Of a stretch of 64,000 bases of DNA, positions 10,501 to 17,309 are shown piece after piece; the stretch's first letter is position 1; each line of letters opens with the position of its first letter. The position numbers were made by a program, and so were the translations under genes. Under the pieces are notes generated by a model. The model worked only from the letters and a program-made list of their open reading frames with translations, did not search any database and was not told the DNA's origin. Where the stretch lies: contig JAHBTQ010000005.1 of assembly GCA_019638495.1 (NCBI GenBank), forward strand, positions 124,001-188,000, given 5' to 3'. The stretch comes from Taibaiella sp. (GTDB lineage: Bacteria; Bacteroidota; Bacteroidia; Chitinophagales; Chitinophagaceae).

Positions 10501-11413
10501 CCGTGCGCGTGGCAGTACCACAAGTACCTAATGTATATGTTATCACTGCAGTACCAGGACCGGTACCAAGAACGACGCCAGAGGAAGAACCAACGGTGGC
10601 AACTGACGCGCTACCGGACGCCCATGTACCTGAGTAACCTGTACTTGAGAGGGTAGATGTGCTGCCCGCGCAGAACATTGCAGTTCCGGATATTGCTCCC
10701 GGAGTCGCATTGACTGACACAGTGGCTGTGCGACTACAACCATTGGCGAGAAAATAGTAAATAGAAGCAGTACCGCCACTCACACCAGTTACCACACCTG
10801 ATGAGGAGCCGACAATTGCTGTAGCTGAGGCAGATGTGGCCCATGTGCCTCCTGAAGGGCTAGACGACAAAGAAGTGATTCCACTGACGCACACAACTGT
10901 GCTCCCTGTGATGGGAGTAGGGCCTACATTCACCGTTACCGGTTTCCAGCTTATGCACCCAGTGCTTAATGTATAAGTAATGGTGGTTGTGCCAGGTGAA
11001 ACCGGTGTGAAGCCACCCGTTGCGTCAATTGTAGCTACAGAGGGATCAGACGACGACCATGCGCCTCCAGAAGAGCCTATGGTATAACTTGAAATTGCGC
11101 CGGTACACGCAATAGAAGCGCCCGAAATTGCGCCGGGATTTGCATACACCGTTACTGTTGTAGTCGCGATATCCGGCCCAAGCGTGTAGGTAATGTTAGC
11201 GATACCGGCAAACGTCCCGGTCACAATTCCCGTAGAAACGCCTACCGTTGCCACCGAAGGATTTGAGGAGCTCCAGGTGCCCCCGGGTGTAGCATTACTG
11301 AGTGTAGTGGAAGTTCCGTCGCACATGGAGGTGATGCCTGTGATAGGAGGTAGCGCCGCAAAGGAAAGGTAGGTGCAGAAAAGCAATGCGGTAAGTAGCG
11401 TCAGGTTTTTCAT
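7508..11413 (-). CDS. Giant T9SS type-A cargo protein with bacterial Ig-like repeats and DUF11-like repeats
   Basis: About 1300 residues with a signal peptide (start ATG at 11413; another ATG at 11419 adds two residues). The N-terminal third holds five or so BIG_2-type immunoglobulin repeats, each with Gly-Thr-Trp-x-Ser-x-x-x-x-Val-Ala-Thr-Val and Val-x-Gly-x-Gly-Thr-x-x-Ile-x-Tyr. The middle has a DUF11/DUF7619-like block beginning Ser-Phe-Asp-Pro-Asn-Asp, with Tyr-x-Val-Arg-Phe-Glu-Asn-Thr-Gly and Val-x-Asp-Thr-Leu-Pro. Further Ig-like repeats follow. The last ~80 residues (Val-Phe-Pro-Asn-Pro-Asn-Asn-Gly, Gly-Gln-Ile-Ile-Tyr, Gly-Gly-Val-Tyr-Ile-Leu) are a T9SS type-A sorting domain (TIGR04183). 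It should be exported by the GldKLMN system encoded 1 kb upstream and anchored on the surface. No enzyme domain is visible; adhesion is a guess. Confidence 0.9.
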   Translation of the reverse strand: MKNLTLLTALLFCTYLSFAALPPITGITSMCDGTSTTLSNATPGGTWSSSNPSVATVGVSTGIVTGTFAGIANITYTLGPDIATTTVTVYANPGAISGASIACTGAISSYTIGSSGGAWSSSDPSVATIDATGGFTPVSPGTTTITYTLSTGCISWKPVTVNVGPTPITGSTVVCVSGITSLSSSPSGGTWATSASATAIVGSSSGVVTGVSGGTASIYYFLANGCSRTATVSVNATPGAISGTAMFCAGSTSTLSSTGYSGTWASGSASVATVGSSSGVVLGTGPGTAVITYTLGTCGTATRTVTIVAACAGTPVPGMITASAPMVCSGTPVVLDLPAYSFTCGHVIQWQYSPDGITWSDLAGANTVPLTYSPTAAYYYRCKITCSSTGATAYSGPVHVAINFEIGAHNIVSSPSVTCDPTHFYVSACGVSSLFSVKTFFGDGTSVTTPLSSATLSDAHIYHTYSLPGTYSVRHILFNAGTPVDTVFDSYNYMFCRTLPVHFYQDMNTNCVFDAGDKEMLTAITTRVDSNGIPVDTITATSGFSYKAYGGNGTVYAFRPLSIDGGLIVTCPSSGVVYDTINAFTNSYVTRQIGVRCSPAVPFDLKIVATARTGRHSQAIDILVTNNYCTAVSPVLTLNYSAKYGYFPGIYGYTTPAPASATGTTITWNLPSLAANATKLVTVWLERPSSIGPWLAAGDTVHTSISVSPTTGDLIPSNNTINRIDTVKNSFDPNDLAVAPEGYILPCTRLEYRVRFENTGNDTAHNISVVDTLPADVDPSTLQVLTASHAMTMSVINDGTYNIARFDFPSINLLDTSHHTMCNGMFIFSVKATSTVADGIVIPNRVGIYFDENPVVMTNEVFNETGLPPIAGPNDVCIGYPAQYINLMPGGTWSSSTPAVGSITATGAVSGLVAGTTTITYSISNACTSRMAFHFATVNPVVVPIVSVSSAPGDTVCAGVSVSYTATPTFPGSTPVYTWRVNGTSVGSSDTYSYIPLAGDTVTVSMASSQACAIPSIAADTVAMLVLANETPVATVSVSPGTTSCAGSPVTFTATPTFGGTAPGYSWYVNGTVTGFGASFTYTPVTGDVVFCRMGSNYVCLATDTVNSADVDMTVDPLYIPLISISASPGLVISPGVPVTFTAAVTGAGPSPAYQWMVNGSIIPGATESTFTSSTLSDYDSISCAVTGSGVCAITTFSYVFISVWPLGVDDASATNMSMCVFPNPNNGEFRLRGRTTGAGNAVVTVSNTLGQIIYTATLETNSGGLFAHAFRLADNVPGGVYILNVQTEAGKRSTRIVVNR

Positions 11414-11422
11414 TAGCATAAT

Positions 11423-11438
11423 GTTATTCAGTAATAAC
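11423..11438 (-). promoter_or_regulatory. Leader hairpin at the start codon of the type-A giant adhesin
   Basis: A perfect 6-bp stem (GTTATT with AATAAC) and 4-base loop ends just before the ATG at 11419/11413. It sits at the end of a leader of roughly 110 bases that also holds a GGGC/GCCC hairpin near 11450-11463. Control of translation is possible but not shown. Confidence 0.4.
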
Positions 11439-11536
11439 TATCGCGACGGGCTGCTTCGCCCACCTCAATAAGGCGTTCTTATCCACCCGGCTGTTAGGTT
11501 ACATCCTAATGGCCATGGAATCGCTGTAAACTAATG

Positions 11537-11544
11537 CAAATGTA
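11537..11544 (-). promoter_or_regulatory. Promoter -7 box of the type-A giant adhesin
   Basis: TACATTTG on the minus strand is an exact match to TAnnTTTG and lies about 120 bases upstream of the adhesin start, predicting an unusually long leader for this window. Confidence 0.5.
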
Positions 11545-11572
11545 CATAACTACTGGTGACAGTCGTAGCTGA

Positions 11573-12301
11573 TCAACCTGCGATGACTATCTCCTGCCCC
11601 TGGAGACGCGGCACGACCGGATGCAGGTCAGGCGTTGCACAATACGTCATATCGTGCTCCAAACCAAAAGCTGACAGGCGACGATAATGCGAGCTATTCT
11701 TCAAAAACTCAATTAACTCTTTTCCTTTTGCCGCATCATATAAATGTTTTGCGGCCCTGGATGCATCGCAATTGATATCAAACGCGTGCTGCACTTTATC
11801 GATCACTGCCCCGGCAAAGAGTGTATCCTCGAGATTGAACTTATCCTTCCAGGACGCACAGCCAAGGAGCACTTTCCTACCCTGGGCAAGCAAGTAATCA
11901 CTTAGCACACTTAGGTTAAGAAATGATCCGATAACGATCTCATGCGCGTCCTGTACCATGTGTAATAGGCGGGTTCCGTTTGTGGTGGTAAGAACAAGCG
12001 TTTTCCCTGAAATAAATTCTGCAGGATACTCCAGAGGAGAATTACCATGCTGAAGGCCATCGGCCACTTTGCCATCGCGTTCCCCAGCTGTGATACTACC
12101 CGGAATAGAATTACCCAGCTCAATGCATTCCTGCACGGACGCCACAGGAATAATACACTTTGCACCATTATGAAGTGCCGCTGTCATCGTGGACGTTGCA
12201 CGGAAAATGTCAATGATAACTACTATTGCACCCTTTGTATCATACAGATGCAACAGAGCTGGTGATAAACAAACCTCTAAAACCGGTTTCCCCTCAGTCA
12301 T
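11573..12301 (-). CDS. comB: 2-phosphosulfolactate phosphatase ComB
   Basis: A 242-residue protein of the ComB family. Characteristic segments are Val-Val-Ile-Ile-Asp-Ile-Phe-Arg-Ala-Thr-Ser-Thr, Ala-Gly-Glu-Arg-Asp-Gly, Leu-Thr-Thr-Thr-Asn-Gly-Thr-Arg and Cys-Ala-Ser-Trp-Lys-Asp-Lys-Phe-Asn-Leu-Glu-Asp-Thr. ComB hydrolyses 2-phospho-3-sulfolactate to 3-sulfolactate with Mg2+; in methanogens this leads to coenzyme M. The start was set at the ATG (12301) rather than a TTG at 12307. TTTG lies four bases before the ATG, but the rest of the -7 box is poor. The gene follows the gldN terminator. In a gliding Bacteroidota, sulfolactate could feed cysteate and sulfonolipid synthesis; that is inference. 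Confidence 0.93.
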   Translation of the reverse strand: MTEGKPVLEVCLSPALLHLYDTKGAIVVIIDIFRATSTMTAALHNGAKCIIPVASVQECIELGNSIPGSITAGERDGKVADGLQHGNSPLEYPAEFISGKTLVLTTTNGTRLLHMVQDAHEIVIGSFLNLSVLSDYLLAQGRKVLLGCASWKDKFNLEDTLFAGAVIDKVQHAFDINCDASRAAKHLYDAAKGKELIEFLKNSSHYRRLSAFGLEHDMTYCATPDLHPVVPRLQGQEIVIAG

Positions 12302-12328
12302 AACCAAAGTCGATGTTCTATTTAGAAA

Positions 12329-12354
12329 GAAGCCCCCGCAAATACGGGGGCTTC
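12329..12354 (-). terminator. Intrinsic terminator of the gldKLMN operon
   Basis: A 10-bp stem (GAAGCCCCCG with CGGGGGCTTC) and 6-base loop lies 26 bases past the gldN stop; on the minus strand it is followed by TTTCTAAATAG. Confidence 0.85.
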
Positions 12355-12379
12355 AAAATATTTAGCTACAGCGGGTACA

Positions 12380-13312
12380 TTAATATACCCACATATCGTG
12401 TTCTTTATTGAAAATCTCTTCAGAAACGCGTTTGCCTTCGTACAGAGATTCCATTGGGTTCAGGTGTTCTTTGAAGTCTTCACCATAGAAACCAGCATTT
12501 GTGCCATATGGATTGCTGACTTTAGTGATGCGGCTAGAGAACATCCTCGATTCAAAAAATTCATCCCACGTAGGGCGGAACATGTCGTTACGCGGATTAA
12601 ATGCCTCATAGTTGGCAAGAAGACCACGAATGTCAGGATAGTACAACCAGAACATTGCTTGTGGTCCACGATACACGCCGTCATCACCATAGAGATCCTT
12701 AACAGGAGCGATACCAACTATACGAACTACCATTTGCCCCATGTTACGGTCAAATATCCAGTCTTCTTTGATCCTGTACTTGGTGATAGTCTCAGGTTTG
12801 AAGTCCGTAGTCTTGATCTGCTGAATTTCTTCCTGAGTAATTGGATCGAATACGGTAACGGTATCAACCTTTCCCGAAGTCATATCCATGATCTGCTCTT
12901 TGGTGAGAACCGTAGTGAAACGGTCATCAAAAGTACCATAGGCAGCAATCTTTCCTTTCTTGATAGCGTCAATCAGGATTTCTATGAACATACCACCACC
13001 CGTATGTTCGTCACCTGCATAACGGAAAGCAACGTTCTGTTTCTCGCGGGTGTCAATCTCGCGCCAAACACGTTTTTTCCACAGGATATCGTCTTCACGA
13101 ATGTACTGCCACGGAATAGGCTGGCGGCTCCTGTCTTTCATGGGAACCCGGTCATAAGCACCATCTGGTGTACGCGAGGGCAACCAGTCTTTGGTTACGC
13201 CTGCACCGGAACCCGATACCATCGGGTCAACGGAACCCGATTGTGCAAATGATACGCTGCCACTCAACAACATTGCGGCGATAGCTATTTTATAAGATTT
13301 CAGAATGGTCAT
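12380..13312 (-). CDS. gldN: Gliding motility / T9SS protein GldN (PorN)
   Basis: About 310 residues with a signal peptide ending Val-Ser-Phe-Ala-Gln. The body contains the family's Ile-Arg-Glu-Asp-Asp-Ile-Leu-Trp-Lys-Lys-Arg-Val-Trp-Arg and Ile-Lys-Glu-Asp-Trp-Ile-Phe-Asp segments and a Phe-Trp-Leu-Tyr-Tyr-Pro motif near the C terminus. GldN is periplasmic and forms, with the lipoprotein GldK, a large ring below the outer membrane that is needed for type IX secretion. The ATG at 13312 gives a standard signal peptide; a TTG at 13324 is the only longer option. It is the fourth gene of gldK-gldL-gldM-gldN, 48 bp after gldM, and is followed by a terminator. Confidence 0.97.
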   Translation of the reverse strand: MTILKSYKIAIAAMLLSGSVSFAQSGSVDPMVSGSGAGVTKDWLPSRTPDGAYDRVPMKDRSRQPIPWQYIREDDILWKKRVWREIDTREKQNVAFRYAGDEHTGGGMFIEILIDAIKKGKIAAYGTFDDRFTTVLTKEQIMDMTSGKVDTVTVFDPITQEEIQQIKTTDFKPETITKYRIKEDWIFDRNMGQMVVRIVGIAPVKDLYGDDGVYRGPQAMFWLYYPDIRGLLANYEAFNPRNDMFRPTWDEFFESRMFSSRITKVSNPYGTNAGFYGEDFKEHLNPMESLYEGKRVSEEIFNKEHDMWVY

Positions 13313-13360
13313 ATCCTTCTGCAATTTATTAATTCTTCAACAGTTCTAAAAACAAATACC

Positions 13361-14926
13361 TTAGTTAAGCGAGAATACCATCGGCGACAGATCCCTCACT
13401 TTACCATCAGGACCCACAGCCTTAATGTTCTCAATAAATACTTTGTCGCCAGCCTTCAGATTTGGCATAGCCTTCTTGATATCAGCGTTATCAGTGAAGC
13501 GGCAACCTATGCTACTAGCAACCTTATACGGTCCAATGATATCACGACCCTTAGGCAGACAGCTGAATTCAAATGCTGTAATGATAAACCTTGTGTCAAA
13601 ATCAAAGTTTTCCAGGATAGCTGCCGGTGCGATCTGAACACGGAACAAACCAGCGTTCATAGAACCACCCGTTTTTCCACCCACCTTTACAATAGGGTCT
13701 GGAATACGCTTAACACGAACGATCATGTTACCAACGTTTTTCTTGGCGCCTCCCTGTTCTTTGCTCTTCGCCATGATAGCAACGTTAACAGTCCCTATCT
13801 TATCAACCTTGATGTTGTAGTGACCCTTCACAGACGAATCTCTAACGGATGCCCCCGGGATATCAAGTGAAACGTCCTCCACAGAGTAACCTGCTGCGGC
13901 AACTGTAACCGGGTTATCAACACCAATATAGAAAACGTTCATTTTGTCAAGCTGCATAGATGCACCTGTTGTACCAACTACGTACTCAAATTTCCATGGG
14001 CGCTCTATAGGACCGCTCTCAGTGTTGAGTGTGATCTTACCCTGAACCGTCTGAAGACCAGTACCTTTCGCTACAGTTTCCCATGCCACAACACCGTTAA
14101 CAGCCGGCTTGATAGAACCACCGCCGCCGCTTACTATTGGCTTGTTAGCTTTGTTGAACGCCGCCATCAGGATAGAAGCTTCTACTTTATCACCCTCCAG
14201 CACATAGCTGTTCTTAGGAACCGCCACCGCACCAATAGTATCAAATTTGATGTCCTTCAAGTGCGCCTGTTCAAATAGGCGATTGATAATCAACTGCTGG
14301 CTGGCGCGAACGTCATTTTGAAATTTAGAGAACAAGGCCATTGCAGCTATTGCCGGCATGTGTTCGAAGTTTTCAATGCCCCAGTCAGCAGTAGGATTGT
14401 GATCGTTCTTTGCTGCAGGTAAAATATTAAGTGGCATTGTCTTGCTCATGGTGCTAGAGTCTCCACGAACCTGCTCCAGCATGAACTGGCGAAGCTCAAG
14501 AATTTTTCTTTTCAGTTCATCAGCACCATGCTTTTCAACGAGCAGCAAAGTAGTGGCATCGATGTTATCCATCTTATCTGGCATAGTAGGATCCTTTTCA
14601 GAATAACCACCTGCTTCCATTACGATTTTCTTTTTCCAGTCGTTGAGGTACTTAACCATCTCATCAGAGCGTTTTACTACCTCATCAGCACGCTCTCTGT
14701 ACGGACGAACTTTATCTGCCTGACCAGGCGCCTTTTCATTTTCCTTGATCGCTTCATACACCTCATTGGTCTTCTGCTCGATGGACCTGTTAGACCCCTC
14801 GATGCTGACACTCAACGTTTTGAAGGCGTTAAGGATCTCGTTTGATACGTTTAGGGCCAGCAGCGCAGTCAACACCAGATACATCAGGTTGATCATTAGC
14901 TGCCGCGGCTCTTTAGGTATAGACAT
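13361..14926 (-). CDS. gldM: Gliding motility / T9SS motor protein GldM (PorM)
   Basis: A 521-residue protein of normal length. The N terminus has the conserved Pro-Arg-Gln-Leu-Met-Ile-Asn-Leu-Met-Tyr-Leu-Val-Leu-Thr-Ala-Leu-Leu-Ala-Leu-Asn-Val-Ser membrane helix preceded by a short cytoplasmic tail; the rest is periplasmic, with helical then beta domains. GldM forms a dimer inside a GldL pentamer; this pair is the proton-driven rotary motor of gliding and T9SS export. It follows gldL with a 53-bp gap. The Asn-Glu after the helix (Val-Ser-Asn-Glu-Ile-Leu-Asn-Ala-Phe) is family-typical. Confidence 0.98.
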   Translation of the reverse strand: MSIPKEPRQLMINLMYLVLTALLALNVSNEILNAFKTLSVSIEGSNRSIEQKTNEVYEAIKENEKAPGQADKVRPYRERADEVVKRSDEMVKYLNDWKKKIVMEAGGYSEKDPTMPDKMDNIDATTLLLVEKHGADELKRKILELRQFMLEQVRGDSSTMSKTMPLNILPAAKNDHNPTADWGIENFEHMPAIAAMALFSKFQNDVRASQQLIINRLFEQAHLKDIKFDTIGAVAVPKNSYVLEGDKVEASILMAAFNKANKPIVSGGGGSIKPAVNGVVAWETVAKGTGLQTVQGKITLNTESGPIERPWKFEYVVGTTGASMQLDKMNVFYIGVDNPVTVAAAGYSVEDVSLDIPGASVRDSSVKGHYNIKVDKIGTVNVAIMAKSKEQGGAKKNVGNMIVRVKRIPDPIVKVGGKTGGSMNAGLFRVQIAPAAILENFDFDTRFIITAFEFSCLPKGRDIIGPYKVASSIGCRFTDNADIKKAMPNLKAGDKVFIENIKAVGPDGKVRDLSPMVFSLN

Positions 14927-14979
14927 TCTTTATTATTTACTACTAGTTAGTAATTAAGTTCCCTTCTACTTATTATATA

Positions 14980-15792
14980 TTAACGGCCCTGCATTGCAGA
15001 CAGCATGTTACCATATATCTGGTTCAGCGAAGTCAGGTGCTTAGACAGCAATGCTATCTGCTCACGTGTGTTTGCCGCATCTTTCGCACTGTTTGCCATC
15101 GCATCAGAAGCCGTAACCAGATTGCTGTAGAATTTGTTCATCGCTTTCAGGTGGTTGTTAGCATCAGCCAGCTCCACTTCATAGATTGAGTTCAGCGTAC
15201 CCAGGTTCTTAGAAAGAACTTTTACCTGGTCGTGGAACTTCATTGTATCGTCTGCAGCGCTGTTAAATGCACCCATAGTTTTGGTTGCCCCTGCGAATGT
15301 TTCTTTCATATCGCCCAGTGCTTTAGCTGCGTCGCGTGCACTCTGAGAATATGCGCCGGTTGCTGCTGTCACTTCCGATATGTCTTTGATCTGGTCAACT
15401 GTCTGACCGAATTTCTTGAAGTTTTCGCCAAGACGCTTGATATCATTAGGATTGATGGCTGAATCCTCCATCATCTTATCAAGAGACTTCACTGCAGACT
15501 CCTTCTTATGAGCATCTTTTCCGTGCTTCTGGAAAGCCTCTACGTGTGGGTTTTTAGTTATTTCCGGATAGAAACGCTCCCAGTAGTAATCTGCGTGAGG
15601 AGGGAGAAGACCAAGTAGGGCGAACAGGAACACTTCCACAGACATACCCAGCGTAAGCATGATGCTACCACCAGGCCAGTGCTGAATTTTAAAAAGCGCA
15701 CCCAAAAGAACGACAGACGCACCAAGGCCGATAATCAGGTTCTTGAGATATTTTCCTTTATCTGTCTCGAAAAACAATACGATTGAATTCAT
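14980..15792 (-). CDS. gldL: Gliding motility / T9SS motor protein GldL (PorL)
   Basis: A 270-residue inner-membrane protein. Two transmembrane helices lie at about residues 18-34 and 43-61, joined by the conserved Phe-Lys-Ile-Gln-His-Trp-Pro-Gly-Gly loop; the second helix keeps the membrane glutamate (Ser-Val-Glu, about residue 53) that carries protons in the GldLM motor. The long cytoplasmic C terminus is helical, with coiled-coil character from about residue 95. It lies between gldK (67-bp gap) and gldM. Confidence 0.98.
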   Translation of the reverse strand: MNSIVLFFETDKGKYLKNLIIGLGASVVLLGALFKIQHWPGGSIMLTLGMSVEVFLFALLGLLPPHADYYWERFYPEITKNPHVEAFQKHGKDAHKKESAVKSLDKMMEDSAINPNDIKRLGENFKKFGQTVDQIKDISEVTAATGAYSQSARDAAKALGDMKETFAGATKTMGAFNSAADDTMKFHDQVKVLSKNLGTLNSIYEVELADANNHLKAMNKFYSNLVTASDAMANSAKDAANTREQIALLSKHLTSLNQIYGNMLSAMQGR

Positions 15793-15859
15793 TTTATCCG
15801 GTTTTTCTTTTCTGTAAATATTTTGTGTTGTACTATTTTCTTATGTGCTAATTATACTG

Positions 15860-17122
15860 TTACCTCATTGGGCGCCTGTTGCTTAATGCCGGAACAATTT
15901 CCTGGTAAACGCAACGGAAACCGATGTATGCCTTAGAAGTATCCTTGTACTCATAGTCGCGTGTGCTCACCTGCAAGTAGTAAGACACGTCGCGCCAGCT
16001 ACCTCCACGAACCACCTTACGCTTCATGTACATCGGATCGCTGTCCTTCACATTGTAATTGATGTTCGGGTTCATGTCATTGATCTGGTTGTATGCTCCT
16101 GCGAAATAAGGAGATGACGTCCATTCAGACACGTTACCAGCCATATTCTTCAGGCCGTAGTCATTTGCGTTGTACTTGTCTACAGGAACTGTATACAGGC
16201 CACCGTCAGCAGCGTAGTTACCGCGCATCGGCTTGAAGTTAGCCAGGTAGCAACCTTTCTTGTTGATGATGTAAGGACCACCCCATGGGTAAGGAGACTG
16301 GTTGCGGCCACCACGTGCGGCCCACTCCCACTCTGATTCTGTAGGCAGGCGGAACTTATGCTCTGTGTAAAGGTGCATACGCTCGCGCTCAGAATACCAC
16401 ATTTGAGTCCTCCAGTTACAAAAAGCATTTGCCTGATCCCAGTTTACACCAACAACAGGATACCTGTTGAAACCCTGGAACCAGAAGTACTGCATAGCTA
16501 TCGGCTCGTTGAACGCGTAGTTAAACTGACGCATCCAAACGGTTGTATCGGGGTATGCTTTGACGTCATGTTGAATTACATATTTACTGCGCGATTCTGT
16601 CGGATGCTTGATAGCAGCTTCGTAATCGAATGTACGGTAAGTATACATCAGCTTATCGGCATCAATTTCTTTGCGACCCCAGCCAGACTGCTCTGCAGGG
16701 ATATACATTGAAGCAAGCTGGTCCTGCAACTCCGGATCTTTCCAGTTGATCCTTTTATAATCAACACGCTGAGTGCCATCCGGATTATCACGGAAGTTAC
16801 CAAGGATCGTATTTGCTATAGAGTCACGCACCCAGTTAGTGAATTGACGGTACTCCTGGTTGGAAATTTCAGTAGCATCCATGTAGAAGCCTGCCACCTG
16901 CACAGTGTGTATCGTCGCATCATTGCGGCCGCGGATATCCTCGTCGCTAGCGCCCATTTTGAAGGAGCCCGTTGGGATATACATCATGCCTATCGGCAAT
17001 GGAGCCTTATAATTCATCCTCGTCTGATCACCTACAAGCTGACCGTTGGAACCCGGATTTCCACAGCTTGCAGCTAGCGCCAGCAATGCCAATGCCGAGA
17101 CCTTCAGGGAAGTTTTTTTCAT
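15860..17122 (-). CDS. gldK: Gliding motility / T9SS lipoprotein GldK (PorK)
   Basis: A 420-residue lipoprotein: signal segment followed by Leu-Ala-Ala-Ser-Cys-Gly. The mature part is a formylglycine-generating-enzyme-like (SUMF1/FGE-sulfatase) fold with Gly-Ser-Phe-x-Met-Gly, Glu-Ile-Ser-Asn-x-Glu-Tyr, Pro-Val-Val-Gly-Val-Asn-Trp-Asp-Gln-Ala, Leu-Pro-Thr-Glu-Ser-Glu-Trp-Glu-Trp-Ala-Ala-Arg-Gly and Val-Val-Arg-Gly-Gly-Ser-Trp. Known GldK/PorK is structural, in the periplasmic ring with GldN, and not an FGE enzyme. First gene of gldKLMN; its leader holds a perfect 9-bp tandem repeat at 17137-17154. Confidence 0.98.
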   Translation of the reverse strand: MKKTSLKVSALALLALAASCGNPGSNGQLVGDQTRMNYKAPLPIGMMYIPTGSFKMGASDEDIRGRNDATIHTVQVAGFYMDATEISNQEYRQFTNWVRDSIANTILGNFRDNPDGTQRVDYKRINWKDPELQDQLASMYIPAEQSGWGRKEIDADKLMYTYRTFDYEAAIKHPTESRSKYVIQHDVKAYPDTTVWMRQFNYAFNEPIAMQYFWFQGFNRYPVVGVNWDQANAFCNWRTQMWYSERERMHLYTEHKFRLPTESEWEWAARGGRNQSPYPWGGPYIINKKGCYLANFKPMRGNYAADGGLYTVPVDKYNANDYGLKNMAGNVSEWTSSPYFAGAYNQINDMNPNINYNVKDSDPMYMKRKVVRGGSWRDVSYYLQVSTRDYEYKDTSKAYIGFRCVYQEIVPALSNRRPMR

Positions 17123-17136
17123 ACTACTGTCTATTG

Positions 17137-17154
17137 TTTTTGCAATTTTTGCAA
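17137..17154. repeat. Perfect 9-bp tandem repeat in the gldK leader
   Basis: TTTTTGCAA occurs twice head to tail, 15-32 bases upstream of the gldK ATG. On the coding strand this is TTGCAAAAA twice. No clear TAnnTTTG box was found in 17123-17309, so the gldK promoter itself is not placed. Confidence 0.6.
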
Positions 17155-17309
17155 CTCTTTAAAACCCACTATTGTTAACGTCCGCACAAAACCGATGCAC
17201 AATATTCAAAGTTTTTTTGAAAAATACAAGTTTCGGAAAAAATATTGTCGTCCATAAGGAGGGGGACAACCCTCAATATTTACCATATCCTTATATATTT
17301 CACTCCATT

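Noticed and set aside
11420..11572. Known riboswitch (c-di-GMP, SAM, cobalamin, Moco) in the adhesin leader
   Set aside because: None of the conserved core sequences of these classes could be found; only generic hairpins are present.
12398..13252. 284-codon open frame on the plus strand opposite gldN
   Set aside because: Antisense shadow of a well-conserved gene; composition is Phe/His-rich as expected from reverse reading and there is no promoter.
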